Part shown: in pieces, positions 55,383 through 63,712 of the stretch
Position numbering within the stretch: the stretch's first letter is position 1
Layout of the letters: each line of letters opens with the position of its first letter
Assembly: GCA_900544095.1 (NCBI GenBank)
Contig: UQTV01000001.1
Location: 496,001-560,000, forward strand
Direction of reading: 5' to 3'
DNA length: 64,000 bases
DNA from: an uncultured Collinsella sp.
GTDB taxonomy: Bacteria > Actinomycetota > Coriobacteriia > Coriobacteriales > Coriobacteriaceae
Made by a program: the position numbers and the translations under genes
Notes under the pieces: model-generated
The model's database searches: none
The model's input: only the letters and a program-made list of their open reading frames with translations
Told to the model about the DNA's origin: nothing

Positions 55383-55391
55383 GGAGTCCGT

Positions 55392-55817
55392 ATGGACAAT
55401 TTCTTCGTGCGCAACGAGCGCAACTTCCACAATCTGGCAGCCAAGCCAAAACGAATGCATCTTCTGGACAAGCCGAACGGCTACGCTTCGGCCATGGTCA
55501 AGAGCAGCCTCTCCCACCAGATGCGCTTTACGGTACAGAAGTTCGAGGAAGAGCTCTGTGCTGCCGGCAATCCGCATGTGTTGCAGATCAAGCTGCTCGG
55601 AGATGACTCGCGCGAGCCGTCGAGTTGGAAGCTCTTTGCCGACGGCGCGTGTGTCGCAAGCGGGTCCGGAGCCTTTGCCCGCAAGTGCTTCTGCGAAGGC
55701 GCCGAGATGTTCCTGGACCTGTGCCGCGATGCCGTCGAGACTGCCGAGCTGCGCCATTGGAGCCAGAGGGAGTACGAGCTGTTGAGCGCCGCGCGTGGGG
55801 TTGTGGAGGGGGTGTAG
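55392..55817 (+). CDS. Unknown 141-aa protein downstream of a riboswitch-like leader
   Basis: The 141-aa protein begins MDNFFVRNERNFHNLAAKPK and has three cysteines in its C-terminal half (KCFCEGAEMFLDLC). It has no signal peptide or membrane helix. I do not recognise the family. AAAGGAG lies 5 bases before the ATG at 55392, overlapping the riboswitch-like fold. The frame stays open upstream to 55119, but that part is the structured leader. If the leader binds S-adenosylmethionine, a role linked to methionine or sulfur metabolism is possible; this is inference. Confidence 0.65.
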   Translation: MDNFFVRNERNFHNLAAKPKRMHLLDKPNGYASAMVKSSLSHQMRFTVQKFEEELCAAGNPHVLQIKLLGDDSREPSSWKLFADGACVASGSGAFARKCFCEGAEMFLDLCRDAVETAELRHWSQREYELLSAARGVVEGV

Positions 55818-56141
55818 GAACAGAAGCCTCATGACGGTGGCCTCAGCTGGAATGACGTATCGCTCGATAAATGATCTCAACAACGTAGCCGATGCGCTGC
55901 ATTTCACCTCAAAGGCATTGAGCGATCGGGCGGCGTCTAGCATTTCTTTGATATCCCCAATTGATTGTTCCGAGAAAGTCTCTTCTCGCCCTCATAATCG
56001 CCCTTACGAGAAACTTGGGCGAGACAGGCGTCCATATGCCGTCTCTAAACTAACGAGCCGTTCGCGGAAAGAACATCTGGCTAACGTGGGCCAAAGATAT
56101 ACTGGTATCGTTGCAGCAATTATGGAAGATCGGTGCCGCCA
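55818..56141. other. Gap before the surface protein; possible gene remnant on the minus strand
   Basis: No intact gene is supported. On the minus strand a frame from about 55990 to 55818 reads protein-like (ETFSEQSIGDIKEMLDAARS and onward to VIPAEATVMRLLF), then runs antisense into the 141-aa gene. It may be a fragment of a lost gene. I do not recognise it. Confidence 0.35.
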
Positions 56142-57956
56142 ATGACCTCCTTGAAATTCCCCAGGCGCTTTGCGCTTAGCCTGCTCGTCCCGTTGTCCGC
56201 CGCCGTAGCGCTGGCTTTGCCCTCAACCGCCCTCGCCGCGTCAGACCCGAACCCGCCCAGCATATCCAACGTGACGATATCCGCAACGGCCGTCACGGCA
56301 GGCTCCACGCTGCGTGTCGGCTACGATGTGGACGACCCCGATGGGGTGCGGTCAGTCACGCCGATAGTCGAGGTCGTCGTCGATAGCGATGACGGGGGCC
56401 AAGGCAACAGCTCCCGTCTCGCCTTCCAGTCGACCGGCGACACGACCGCGGGCTTCGATATCCCCACCTCCCCGAGCGACCAGCCCTGCAGGTATCGCAT
56501 CATCGGCCTCGGCGTGACCGATAGCCTTGGATGGGTTACCGATGTCTACGACGCGGCGTATGCCGAGGAGAAGGGGCTCGACTGTCCGACCTTCGCCACC
56601 AGCCCCCTCGTCTATGAGGTGACCGAGGGGCCCGCGGACCAGAACCCGCCGACCGTGTCCTCCGTGTCGCTCTCGAGCAGGGAGGTCGCGACCGGCGCCG
56701 ACTTCCACATCTCTTGGTCCGTCGCGGACCCGGACGGCGTTCGCTCCGTTTCCCCCATACCGCAGCGGGGCTGGGGGGATAAGGACGACGGCTGCTCCGT
56801 TTCGTCGGCCTATTATCACGGAGGCTCGTCTATCGACGGGTTCGACCTCACATTCGACAGCAATAGGATCGGAAGGCACAGGCTGATCGGCCTTTCGGTC
56901 ACCGATGGCCTAGGGTTCGAGACCGATATGTACGAGAGTTCCTACGCCAGGGCCAACGGCATCTCGGGCGCGACTTTCTCGGTCGCCGACCCGAGCGAGC
57001 TGTGCTTCGAGGTGACCGGCAGCGCGATCGACCGGAACCCGCCCGCGGTCTCGAACGTTTCCATCTCCGCGAAGAGGGTCCCCGTCGGCGGGGTCCTCCG
57101 CATCTATTGCAATGTAGGCGACGCGGACGGCGTGAAGTCTGTCTCCCCGATCCTCGGCGATCCCGGCTATGTCGAGGACCCGAACTCTGCAAAGGCCCGT
57201 AAAACGTTGAGCTGCAGCTACGATGCGGCAAGGGGCTATATCGAAATCGAGTTCCCCACGTCGCTCTCGATGGGCTCGTTTGAGATCCATGCCCTCGCGG
57301 TCCTCGACAAGGCGGGTCATGAGTCCTTCGTCTACAGCTCCGCCTACGCCGAGCGTAACGGCAAGGCAGACGTTCAGACCTTTGATGTCGACGACGCGGG
57401 GGACGTCACCTTCGACGTGACCGCCCCGCTGTATGCCGCCACCAAGGGCGACGGGCAGGCGTATACAAAGGGCGGCGGGGTCGGCCTGACCTTCCGCTTC
57501 AGCGGTCCTCTCGATGAGTTCACGCGTCTCCTCGTGGACGGAACTGAGGTCTCCGCTGGGAACTACACCGCAACCAGGGGCAGCACGATTATCGACCTCA
57601 GGCCGGCCTATCTGGACACGCTCGCCGCCGGCGGACACACCATCACGGCCGTCTGGAAGGACGGGACGGCGACCGATGCATCCTTCACCGTGGAGGGGAA
57701 GGGCCAAGGGGGACAGACGAGCGGAAAGACCGACGTAGATTCACCCGGCGACAACAAAAGTGATCCTGCCACTCCTGAAAAGGACGCCGACGAGGCGTCT
57801 ACAAAAAGGTCGGGGCGCACGACAGCCGATGAACCGAAGCTCGCCGCAACCGGCGACTCCGCTTGGATGGCCAGCATCGCATTGGCCATGGCGGCCACGG
57901 CCTGCTTCACGGCAGCGAGAAGGCTTGAGCCCAAGCAGTGTGGGCACGAACAGTAG
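56142..57956 (+). CDS. Cell-surface protein with three Ig-like repeats and LAATG sorting signal
   Basis: The 604-aa protein starts with a signal peptide (FALSLLVPLSAAVALALPS, cut near ALAA). Three repeats of about 120 residues follow, each opening with a form of NPPxVSNVSISAxxV and containing DPDGVRSVSPI, then a YExxYAxxNG end. A fourth, different domain follows near 430-530. The C-terminus has a polar Lys/Asp/Ser linker, then LAATGDSAWMASIALAMAA and a basic end. LAxTG is the motif expected for class E sortases of actinobacteria. Ligand and role are unknown. The start is weakly supported; no strong ribosome-binding site is visible. Confidence 0.82.
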   Translation: MTSLKFPRRFALSLLVPLSAAVALALPSTALAASDPNPPSISNVTISATAVTAGSTLRVGYDVDDPDGVRSVTPIVEVVVDSDDGGQGNSSRLAFQSTGDTTAGFDIPTSPSDQPCRYRIIGLGVTDSLGWVTDVYDAAYAEEKGLDCPTFATSPLVYEVTEGPADQNPPTVSSVSLSSREVATGADFHISWSVADPDGVRSVSPIPQRGWGDKDDGCSVSSAYYHGGSSIDGFDLTFDSNRIGRHRLIGLSVTDGLGFETDMYESSYARANGISGATFSVADPSELCFEVTGSAIDRNPPAVSNVSISAKRVPVGGVLRIYCNVGDADGVKSVSPILGDPGYVEDPNSAKARKTLSCSYDAARGYIEIEFPTSLSMGSFEIHALAVLDKAGHESFVYSSAYAERNGKADVQTFDVDDAGDVTFDVTAPLYAATKGDGQAYTKGGGVGLTFRFSGPLDEFTRLLVDGTEVSAGNYTATRGSTIIDLRPAYLDTLAAGGHTITAVWKDGTATDASFTVEGKGQGGQTSGKTDVDSPGDNKSDPATPEKDADEASTKRSGRTTADEPKLAATGDSAWMASIALAMAATACFTAARRLEPKQCGHEQ

Positions 57957-58138
57957 CTCAAAGCGAACTCAACTGGGAAGGTCAGATGAATAGCCGTCCT
58001 TCTCTTACAATCAACCCAATCCGCTGAAATGCAATCAGTTAACGAGTTTCGCCAGACGCTCGGTCTCTACCCCGCTCTGGCAAGCCACCAGGCGATGAGA
58101 TAATGCCCACGACTATCAACGCAAGCAAGGAGCACACT

Positions 58139-59374
58139 ATGGCAGACAACGAGATCGAACCCTCGATGGACGGCGGCCGTGAGGAACTCGTGGCAAAACA
58201 GCTCACATCCACCAAAATCCACCTCGCGCTCACTCAGGAGCGGGCGGACGTCTCCGGCGCCATCAAGCTCCCACTCGAACGAGTCCCCCAGCTCGGCATA
58301 GCGCTCGCCTCACTTCCCTCGACGTTCCGCACCGTCACCAACACAGTGAGCGTGCCCATGCTACTCCAGCCGACCGATAAGTTTGGCAATCCGCTTGACC
58401 CGTCGATACTCCAATCGTTCAAGGACGGCAGTGGCCTCATGGGATCCTACCGCGATGCGACCAAGGGTTTCGGGCAGGCGCGCCTCCACGTAGTCGAGGG
58501 CGATATCGCCACGAGCGTCACTCAAGTGCCCTACGACCCGACGGCATTGTTCATGGCAGCCGCAATCGCGCAGATAAACCAAAAGCTCGACTCCATCCAG
58601 GAGTCCGTCGACGAAATGTTCGACTACATGCGCCAGCGCGACAAGGCCAACATGCGCGGCAGCCTCAAGACACTTGCAGACATCCTCAACAGCTACAGTC
58701 TCTACTACAACAACGCCATCGAAATGACCAGCGCCCATATGAAGGTAATCGACATCAAGCATGCCTCCGAGCAGGACATAGAGCACTTCCGCTCACTGGC
58801 GCAGTCGAATCTGAAAAAGAAAGGGCTCGTCGAGGTGCGAGACGGCATGGAAAAGCGCCTCGACAAGGTTCTCGACTACCTCAAAGACTGCCAGCTCGCC
58901 ACCTACATCCACGCATTCTCGCTGTTCCTCGAACCCATGCTCGCTCAGAACTTCGAGCCCGCAAAGCTCGCGGACGCCACCGCGAAGATCGAGGCTGATT
59001 CGATCGCGTACCGCGAGCTCTACACCGACTGCTACAACGCACTCGAAGCGGGGGCTGCCGACACCGTCGATTCGGCGCTGCTGGGCGGTATTGCATCCGC
59101 TGGCAAGTTGCTCGGTCATGCCATCGCGAAAACCCCCGTTGGCGACCATACGCTCATCGACGAGGCGCTCGAGGGTGCAGGAGAAGATATCGATAGGTTC
59201 AACGACAGGCAATCCGAGAAACTCCTCGAGAAGCTCCATCAGGCAAAGACGCCCGACGTCGCGCCGTTCAAGCAGAGCGTAATGGAAGTAGACACCCTCT
59301 ACAACCATCCCACGCAGATTGCCGTCGACGCCGAGAACGTCTACATCCTGCCTGCCAAGCAGCAGGAAGAGTAG
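58139..59374 (+). CDS. Unknown 411-aa cytoplasmic protein
   Basis: The protein has no signal peptide or evident membrane helix. It is mostly helical by composition, with a probable coiled segment (AAAIAQINQKLDSIQESVDE, about 138-160) and another near 220-250. A Gly/Ala-rich stretch (SALLGGIASAGKLLGHAIAK) near 320-340 is weakly hydrophobic. I recognise no catalytic motif. AAGGAG lies 6 bases before the ATG at 58139. It is a single gene between the surface protein and an exonuclease in an accessory region, so a phage-defence or toxin-related role is possible but unsupported. Confidence 0.7.
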   Translation: MADNEIEPSMDGGREELVAKQLTSTKIHLALTQERADVSGAIKLPLERVPQLGIALASLPSTFRTVTNTVSVPMLLQPTDKFGNPLDPSILQSFKDGSGLMGSYRDATKGFGQARLHVVEGDIATSVTQVPYDPTALFMAAAIAQINQKLDSIQESVDEMFDYMRQRDKANMRGSLKTLADILNSYSLYYNNAIEMTSAHMKVIDIKHASEQDIEHFRSLAQSNLKKKGLVEVRDGMEKRLDKVLDYLKDCQLATYIHAFSLFLEPMLAQNFEPAKLADATAKIEADSIAYRELYTDCYNALEAGAADTVDSALLGGIASAGKLLGHAIAKTPVGDHTLIDEALEGAGEDIDRFNDRQSEKLLEKLHQAKTPDVAPFKQSVMEVDTLYNHPTQIAVDAENVYILPAKQQEE

Positions 59375-59416
59375 CGATACGCGACAGGCACGCGCCACGC
59401 AGACAGCTAACGCCCC

Positions 59417-60151
59417 CTACCTCCCTTCCGCTTTCAGCTTCAGCAGCAGGTCGCCCAGCTCGGGGCACTTGCTGGAAAGGCGCGTCTGGGGTCGCTCGCC
59501 CATCCCCCACCGTTGGCGGACTTCCTGGGCGCGCGGACTCACGTGATAGTCCCCCTCCATCGCCTGCTTGAGCAACTTGGCGGTTACGCGCGCATCGGCC
59601 AGAGCGCTGTGGGCGTGACCCGTCGACTCGTCAAACTCGATGCCAAACCACGTTGCCGCGTCGCCCAACGAGACGCGCCCGTGGCTGCCCACGTTCATGA
59701 TTGAGGTGTAAAACACCTGCAGGTCGGCCCAATCCGTAGGAAATGCGGAAAGGTCGATGTGCTTTGCCTGGCACTCGGTCAAAAGCTGTCGGCGATCCGT
59801 CCCGCTCCAGCAAACTATCTGGGCGGAGTAGCGGCCGATCCAATCGCTGAGCCTTTTGATCACCACGTAGAGCGGATCGGCCATCGCGGTATCCACAGCC
59901 GATATCCCCGTAAGCTCGCGGACGGGAAACGCAACGCCTTCGGTCAATTCCGTCTGCACAAACTGCGAGAACTCGCCCATAACGTTGCCGTGATAGTCGA
60001 GCTTGACGGCGCCGACCTCGATAATCTCGTTGCGCAGTCCACGGCGCTGGCGCTGCTTTGGCACCGGCGCAAACTCAAAGTCCAGCACAATCTGGCGCGC
60101 AAAGTTCGTCGTATCGATAGCCGAGATACACGGCGTCTTTTCAGCTGACAC
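59417..60151 (-). CDS. DEDDh 3'-5' exonuclease (RNase T/DnaQ-like)
   Basis: The 244-aa protein has the exonuclease motifs IVLDFEFAPV (Exo I Asp and Glu near 23-25), WSGTDRRQLL (Exo II Asp) and HAHSALADARVTAKLL (Exo III His and Asp near 180-185). It resembles stand-alone DnaQ-fold exonucleases acting on DNA or RNA ends. The start is GTG at 60151 with AGAAAGG 8 bases upstream. It converges with the unknown gene at 58139. Confidence 0.86.
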   Translation of the reverse strand: MSAEKTPCISAIDTTNFARQIVLDFEFAPVPKQRQRRGLRNEIIEVGAVKLDYHGNVMGEFSQFVQTELTEGVAFPVRELTGISAVDTAMADPLYVVIKRLSDWIGRYSAQIVCWSGTDRRQLLTECQAKHIDLSAFPTDWADLQVFYTSIMNVGSHGRVSLGDAATWFGIEFDESTGHAHSALADARVTAKLLKQAMEGDYHVSPRAQEVRQRWGMGERPQTRLSSKCPELGDLLLKLKAEGR

Positions 60152-60408
60152 GGCTAGGGCCTTTCTCCGTCAACTGCCGCTTGCTACATAGGCGGCTACA
60201 TTGCCGTAAGGATAGGCGCTCGTGCGGACATGAAATCGCCCAGCGCGGCACCCGGCGCCCTTGCGTAAAGCCGCGCTTCGAGATGGCCACGTCGTTGTTA
60301 TTAGCGAACATATATTCGTATTTATGACTGCAGTTTGATAGACTGGTTATTGTTGACGGCAGTTCCATGTGCCGGGCAGCGCCCTCCATGCGACGGGAGG
60401 TGATGCCC

Positions 60409-60534
60409 ATGACCGATCTGATTGATTTCGTGAAGCTCCTGACCTCTTTGGTCTCGCTCCTCACGGCGCTTATCGGGCTTACCGAGGCACTCAAGCAGCG
60501 TTCGAAGCACAAAAAGAGGGGTCGACGCCGTTAA
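60409..60534 (+). CDS. Small membrane peptide with basic tail (putative type I toxin-like)
   Basis: The 41-aa frame reads MTDLIDFVKLLTSLVSLLTA, then LIGLTEALKQRSKHKK and ends RGRRR. It has one hydrophobic helix and a strongly basic C-terminus, the build of type I toxin or holin-like peptides. GGGAGGTG lies 6 bases before the ATG. The stop codon lies in a hairpin (GGGGTC with GACCCC). A truncated second copy follows at 60904. No antitoxin RNA has been shown, so the toxin role is inference. Confidence 0.6.
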   Translation: MTDLIDFVKLLTSLVSLLTALIGLTEALKQRSKHKKRGRRR

Positions 60535-60614
60535 GGCATTGACCCCTTGATCAAAGCAACGGCGCTGCCCAGCTATCCACAACTTGGGCTGCCGTCGACC
60601 TTATTCTACCCACG
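60450..60614. repeat. Small-peptide locus direct repeat, copy 1
   Basis: This roughly 165-base segment, from within the peptide gene through its downstream hairpins, is repeated at 60912-61077 with about 85-90% identity by eye. Both copies share the stop-codon hairpin and a second stem ending CTTGGGCTGCCGT. Confidence 0.8.
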
Positions 60615-60800
60615 GACGCTGGGTTTAACAAATGGATTTTCGGTAACGAGGCCTCGGCGCCCGCTCCTGCGTTCACTCAACTCGTCGCTCTACTCCAGCC
60701 ACCACTCAACATCCACGGAGCACTCAACCGCAAATGCTAAAGACCACGCGATCGGGCAAAGCCCCGTCACCAACAACACAGGACGAACCCTCAGCTTCCT

Positions 60801-60856
60801 TTACGTTATAGCTAGCTATATTATACTTTCCTATAATATAGCTAGCTATAACGTAA
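60801..60856. repeat. Perfect 25-bp AT-rich inverted repeat
   Basis: Arms 60801-60825 and 60832-60856 are perfect inverted copies around CTTTCC. The base composition (mostly A and T) is foreign to the GC-rich surroundings. It lies between the two peptide-locus copies. Confidence 0.93.
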
Positions 60857-60903
60857 TTCGACAAGCGGCGCACGCAAAAGAGACGGTACACCGCCGCACG
60901 TGA

Positions 60904-60996
60904 ACCGCTCTGGTCTCGCCCTTCGCGGCGCTTATCGGGCTTACCGAGGCACTTAAGCAGCATTCGAAGCATAAAAAGAGGGGTCGACGCCGTTAA
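60904..60996 (+). pseudogene. Truncated second copy of the small membrane peptide
   Basis: From 60913 the frame matches the last 26 codons of the peptide at 60409 (VSPFAALIGLTEALK, then the basic tail and RGRRR) and keeps its TAA stop. A TGA at 60901-60903 closes the frame upstream, and no start codon or ribosome-binding site remains. The 5' half has been lost or replaced. Confidence 0.75.
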
Positions 60997-61077
60997 GGCA
61001 TTGACCCCTTGAACTAAGTAACGGCACTGCCCAGCTAACCACAACTTGGGCTGCCGTCAGCGTTATTTTACCCACGG
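60912..61077. repeat. Small-peptide locus direct repeat, copy 2
   Basis: It is the direct-repeat partner of 60450-60614. The stop-codon hairpin and the downstream stem are kept although the start of the peptide is gone, which suggests the RNA part is under constraint or the duplication is recent. Confidence 0.8.
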
Positions 61078-61113
61078 GACAAACCCTTTGAAGTGCGGCT
61101 TGGCGCCGCATGA

Positions 61114-61145
61114 CGTCGGCGGACGAGGCGATGCGTCCGCCGACG
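61114..61145 (-). terminator. Perfect 12-bp GC hairpin after the second NCS2 permease
   Basis: CGTCGGCGGACG at 61114-61125 pairs perfectly with 61134-61145 around an 8-base loop, 16 bases past the permease stop. There is no T run, so it may act as an mRNA 3' stabiliser rather than an intrinsic terminator. Confidence 0.6.
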
Positions 61146-61161
61146 AATAGCACAGAATTGG

Positions 61162-62556
61162 TTACTTCTTGCTCTCGGGCAAGACCAGATCCACGGCAGC
61201 GTCCTTGGCAGCATCGATGTGCTGAGCCACGACCGGCGTCTGCGGAAGGATCAGGTTAAGGACAATAGCCATGATGGCGGTGGGGGTTACGGCATTGGAG
61301 CCGATGACGGCGGGCACCCAGGTGGGCATACCCACGCCAGCAAGGCAACCGCTGGCCATCCAGATACCCAGGCCAAAGACGACGGAGGTACCGACGATGG
61401 TGGTAGTGCGCTGCGTGAGGCCATCGCGGATGAACATGCGCACGCCGTTCATGGTGATGGTGCCAAAGACGCCGACGGTCGCGCCGCCGATGACGGGCTG
61501 CGGGATAGCGGAAAGGACGGCAGAAAGCTGCGGGAACAGACCGGCGATGGCAAAGACGGCCGCGATGGTCACAAAGACCCACTTGTTGACGACCTTGTTG
61601 GAGCAGATGATGCCCACGTTCTGGCCAAGGGCGCTGGTGGGAAGACCGCCCAACAGGCCGCCGACCATAGAGGTGATGCCCTGGGACACGATAGCGCCAG
61701 AGAGCTCGCGCTCGGTGGGCATACGGTCGATGGAGCCCAGGCAGGCGGCAGAGACGTCACCGATAACCTGGATGGCAACCATGGGGAACACGACGGCGAG
61801 GGTAATGCAGACCTCGGGATCAAACTCGAGCGCGTAGGGCATGAGCTTGGGAAGGGCGAAGACCTGAGCGGTGGCGACGCTCGAGAAATCGATCATGCCA
61901 AAGGGGATTGAAACGATCATGCCAACGATCATGCCAAAGAACACGGATCCCAGCTTGAGCGTGCCCTTGCCAAAGTTGGCGAGCGCAAAGACCACGGCGA
62001 ACGTGATAAGAGCGACGCACCATGCCTGCGGGGTGCCCCACAGCGGCGTGCCCATACCGCCGGCCATGTACTTGACGGCCGTGGGATACAGCGAAACGCC
62101 GATGGAAAAGATGACCGTACCGGTCACGACGGGCGGGAACAGCCACTTAATCTTGCTGTAGGCCAGACCAAAGAGGGCCGCGACGGCACCGCCGACAATC
62201 TCGCCGCCCAGCAGCGCACCAAAGCTAAAGCCCGAGGCACCCATGGCCTGAAGGGCCGGCAGGAACGCGAACGAGACGCCCATGACGATGGGCAGGCCGC
62301 CGCCGATGCGACGGAAGGGAGCGAAGGCCTGAAGGGCCGTGTCGAGTGCCGAAAGAATGAGCGCGACCTGAATGATGTCGGTGCTCTGCTGGCTATTAAA
62401 GCCGTAGACGCCGGCCATGATGACCGCCGGGGTAATGATGCCGGCAAACGATGCCAACACGTGCTGAAGGGCACACGGGATCATTTCCTTAACGGGCGGC
62501 ATGCCTTCACGAGTGAACAGGGCTTCAGTGCCGTTCGTAACCGTCTCCTGGGCCAT
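61162..62556 (-). CDS. NCS2 family nucleobase permease (xanthine/uracil type) 2
   Basis: The 464-aa protein has the NCS2 pattern: IPCALQHVLASFAGIITPAV, GGLPIVMGVSFAFLPAL, LPTSALGQNVGIICSNKVVN and AIPQPVIGGATVGVFGTIT. It is a paralogue of the permease at 47234 with a longer C-terminal tail (VVAQHIDAAKDAAVDLVLPE). The ATG at 62556 is chosen by family N-terminus; the frame is open 29 codons further. The regulator at 62909 is divergent and probably controls it. Confidence 0.92.
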   Translation of the reverse strand: MAQETVTNGTEALFTREGMPPVKEMIPCALQHVLASFAGIITPAVIMAGVYGFNSQQSTDIIQVALILSALDTALQAFAPFRRIGGGLPIVMGVSFAFLPALQAMGASGFSFGALLGGEIVGGAVAALFGLAYSKIKWLFPPVVTGTVIFSIGVSLYPTAVKYMAGGMGTPLWGTPQAWCVALITFAVVFALANFGKGTLKLGSVFFGMIVGMIVSIPFGMIDFSSVATAQVFALPKLMPYALEFDPEVCITLAVVFPMVAIQVIGDVSAACLGSIDRMPTERELSGAIVSQGITSMVGGLLGGLPTSALGQNVGIICSNKVVNKWVFVTIAAVFAIAGLFPQLSAVLSAIPQPVIGGATVGVFGTITMNGVRMFIRDGLTQRTTTIVGTSVVFGLGIWMASGCLAGVGMPTWVPAVIGSNAVTPTAIMAIVLNLILPQTPVVAQHIDAAKDAAVDLVLPESKK

Positions 62557-62908
62557 TTGACCACCAATCCTAGAAGTAGTTGTTTTCGCATCTAGCGTCC
62601 TATTGTGACGCAGTGCGGGGCTGAGGTTGTGCCTTCGTTGCATATCGTATTGAAGATTTTCCTCATATTTAATAATAATTTTTTGTTATCAGACTATTCT
62701 TCAGCTGAGATAATACATTTCCGCAGTTCAGGAAAGTGTCTGGTCAAAATAACATCTTACTATTCTTTTGGTCAACCGTTTACCGCCAAAATCCTTCCGC
62801 TCATCTGTATTACGCAATGTACCTGCGAATATGCGAGTCAATAGACACCGTGTTACCATGAGAAAAAATTGTTATGAACATTTCCGATTTCACCCAAAGG
62901 AGTTGCTC
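62557..62908. other. AT-rich divergent promoter region
   Basis: This 352-base gap between the NCS2 permease and its divergent regulator is much richer in A and T than its surroundings. TGTTATC near 62684 and GATAATACA near 62704 form an imperfect inverted pair that could be an operator. I see no gene here. Confidence 0.5.
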
Positions 62909-63565
62909 GTGAACGAGACCGTACGCCGCTTTTTGCCGATGGTCGATTTCCTGGAGCAGATACTCGGCAAAAACAGCGAAATCGTCCTGCACGATTTCTC
63001 GGATCCCGACCACGCCATCGTCGATATTCGCAACGGTATCGTGAGCGGCCGCAAGATTGGCGGACCCGCTACCGATCTTGCGCTCAAGATTATGCACGAC
63101 CCCAAGTATCGCGACTTGCCGTTTATTACGGGCTGCGAGGGGCGCGGGGCTAGCGGCAAGACGTTGGAGTCCGCGACGTACTTTATCCGTGAGGACGGCG
63201 AGATCGTCGGCATGCTGTGCGTCAACACCGATCTTTCGGCCGTGCGCAACATCAATGCCATGGCCCAGCAGCTTATGGCCTGCTTCGACGCCGCGCCAGT
63301 CCGCACGGAGCCCTCCCCCATCGAGGTCGAGAGCCTTTCTGAGTCCACACAGGAGCTCATCGACCGCAGTATTTCCGAGCTGCTCGAAAGCCGCGGGCAG
63401 GATGTCGCCTCGCTCGGCCAGGCCGATCGCGTGGACGTTATTCGCCACCTTAACGGCAATGGCGTATTTATGCTCAAGGGTGCCGTTGCCTGCGCCGCCG
63501 CCGCACTTGGCATCTCTGAGCCCAGCGTCTACCGCTATCTACAAAAGGTCCGCAAGGAGGGCTAG
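62909..63565 (+). CDS. YheO-type PAS/HTH transcriptional regulator 2
   Basis: The 218-aa protein has a PAS-like YheO domain (KNSEIVLHDFSDPDHAIVDI, RNGIVSGRKIGGPATDL, GMLCVNTDLSAVRNINAMAQ) and a DauR-like C-terminal HTH (LGQADRVDVIRHLNGNGVF, LGISEPSVYRYLQKVRKEG). It is homologous to the protein at 52215. The GTG at 62909 has AAGGAG 6 bases upstream, better than any ATG. The divergent NCS2 permease is its likely target. Confidence 0.88.
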   Translation: MNETVRRFLPMVDFLEQILGKNSEIVLHDFSDPDHAIVDIRNGIVSGRKIGGPATDLALKIMHDPKYRDLPFITGCEGRGASGKTLESATYFIREDGEIVGMLCVNTDLSAVRNINAMAQQLMACFDAAPVRTEPSPIEVESLSESTQELIDRSISELLESRGQDVASLGQADRVDVIRHLNGNGVFMLKGAVACAAAALGISEPSVYRYLQKVRKEG

Positions 63566-63570
63566 CCCAC

Positions 63571-63594
63571 TGATCCCTTGGGGACGGAGGAAAA
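63571..63594. repeat. Short dispersed repeat, copy 2
   Basis: It matches 47126-47149 at 23 of 24 bases. It lies six bases past the stop of the regulator. Confidence 0.6.
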
Positions 63595-63712
63595 CGAATC
63601 ATTTTTTGCCCGAAAGGCTGCTGAAGACTTTGTCCTGCTTAGGCTGCGGGCATCGTCCATCGCGACGTCGCCACTATACTTTTGAGTATCTGAGCATTTT
63701 GAAAGGCAGGAT

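Larger units (their letters stand above)
55024..55391. other. Divergent regulatory region between the AAA_14 gene and the 141-aa gene
   Basis: This gap contains three 17-mers at a 33-bp period, a 12-bp perfect hairpin (55197-55244) and a riboswitch-like leader (55294-55382). No gene is supported, although the plus frame is open through it. Confidence 0.7.
60535..61161. other. Non-coding stretch holding the duplicated small-peptide locus
   Basis: This 627-base region has no other gene. It contains the 3' part of peptide-locus copy 1, a perfect AT-rich palindrome (60801-60856), a beheaded peptide copy (60904-60996) and a GC hairpin at its end (61114-61145). Confidence 0.7.

Noticed and set aside
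55119..55391. Longer start for the 141-aa gene
   Set aside because: The upstream codons coincide with the structured leader, and the best ribosome-binding site is at 55381-55387.
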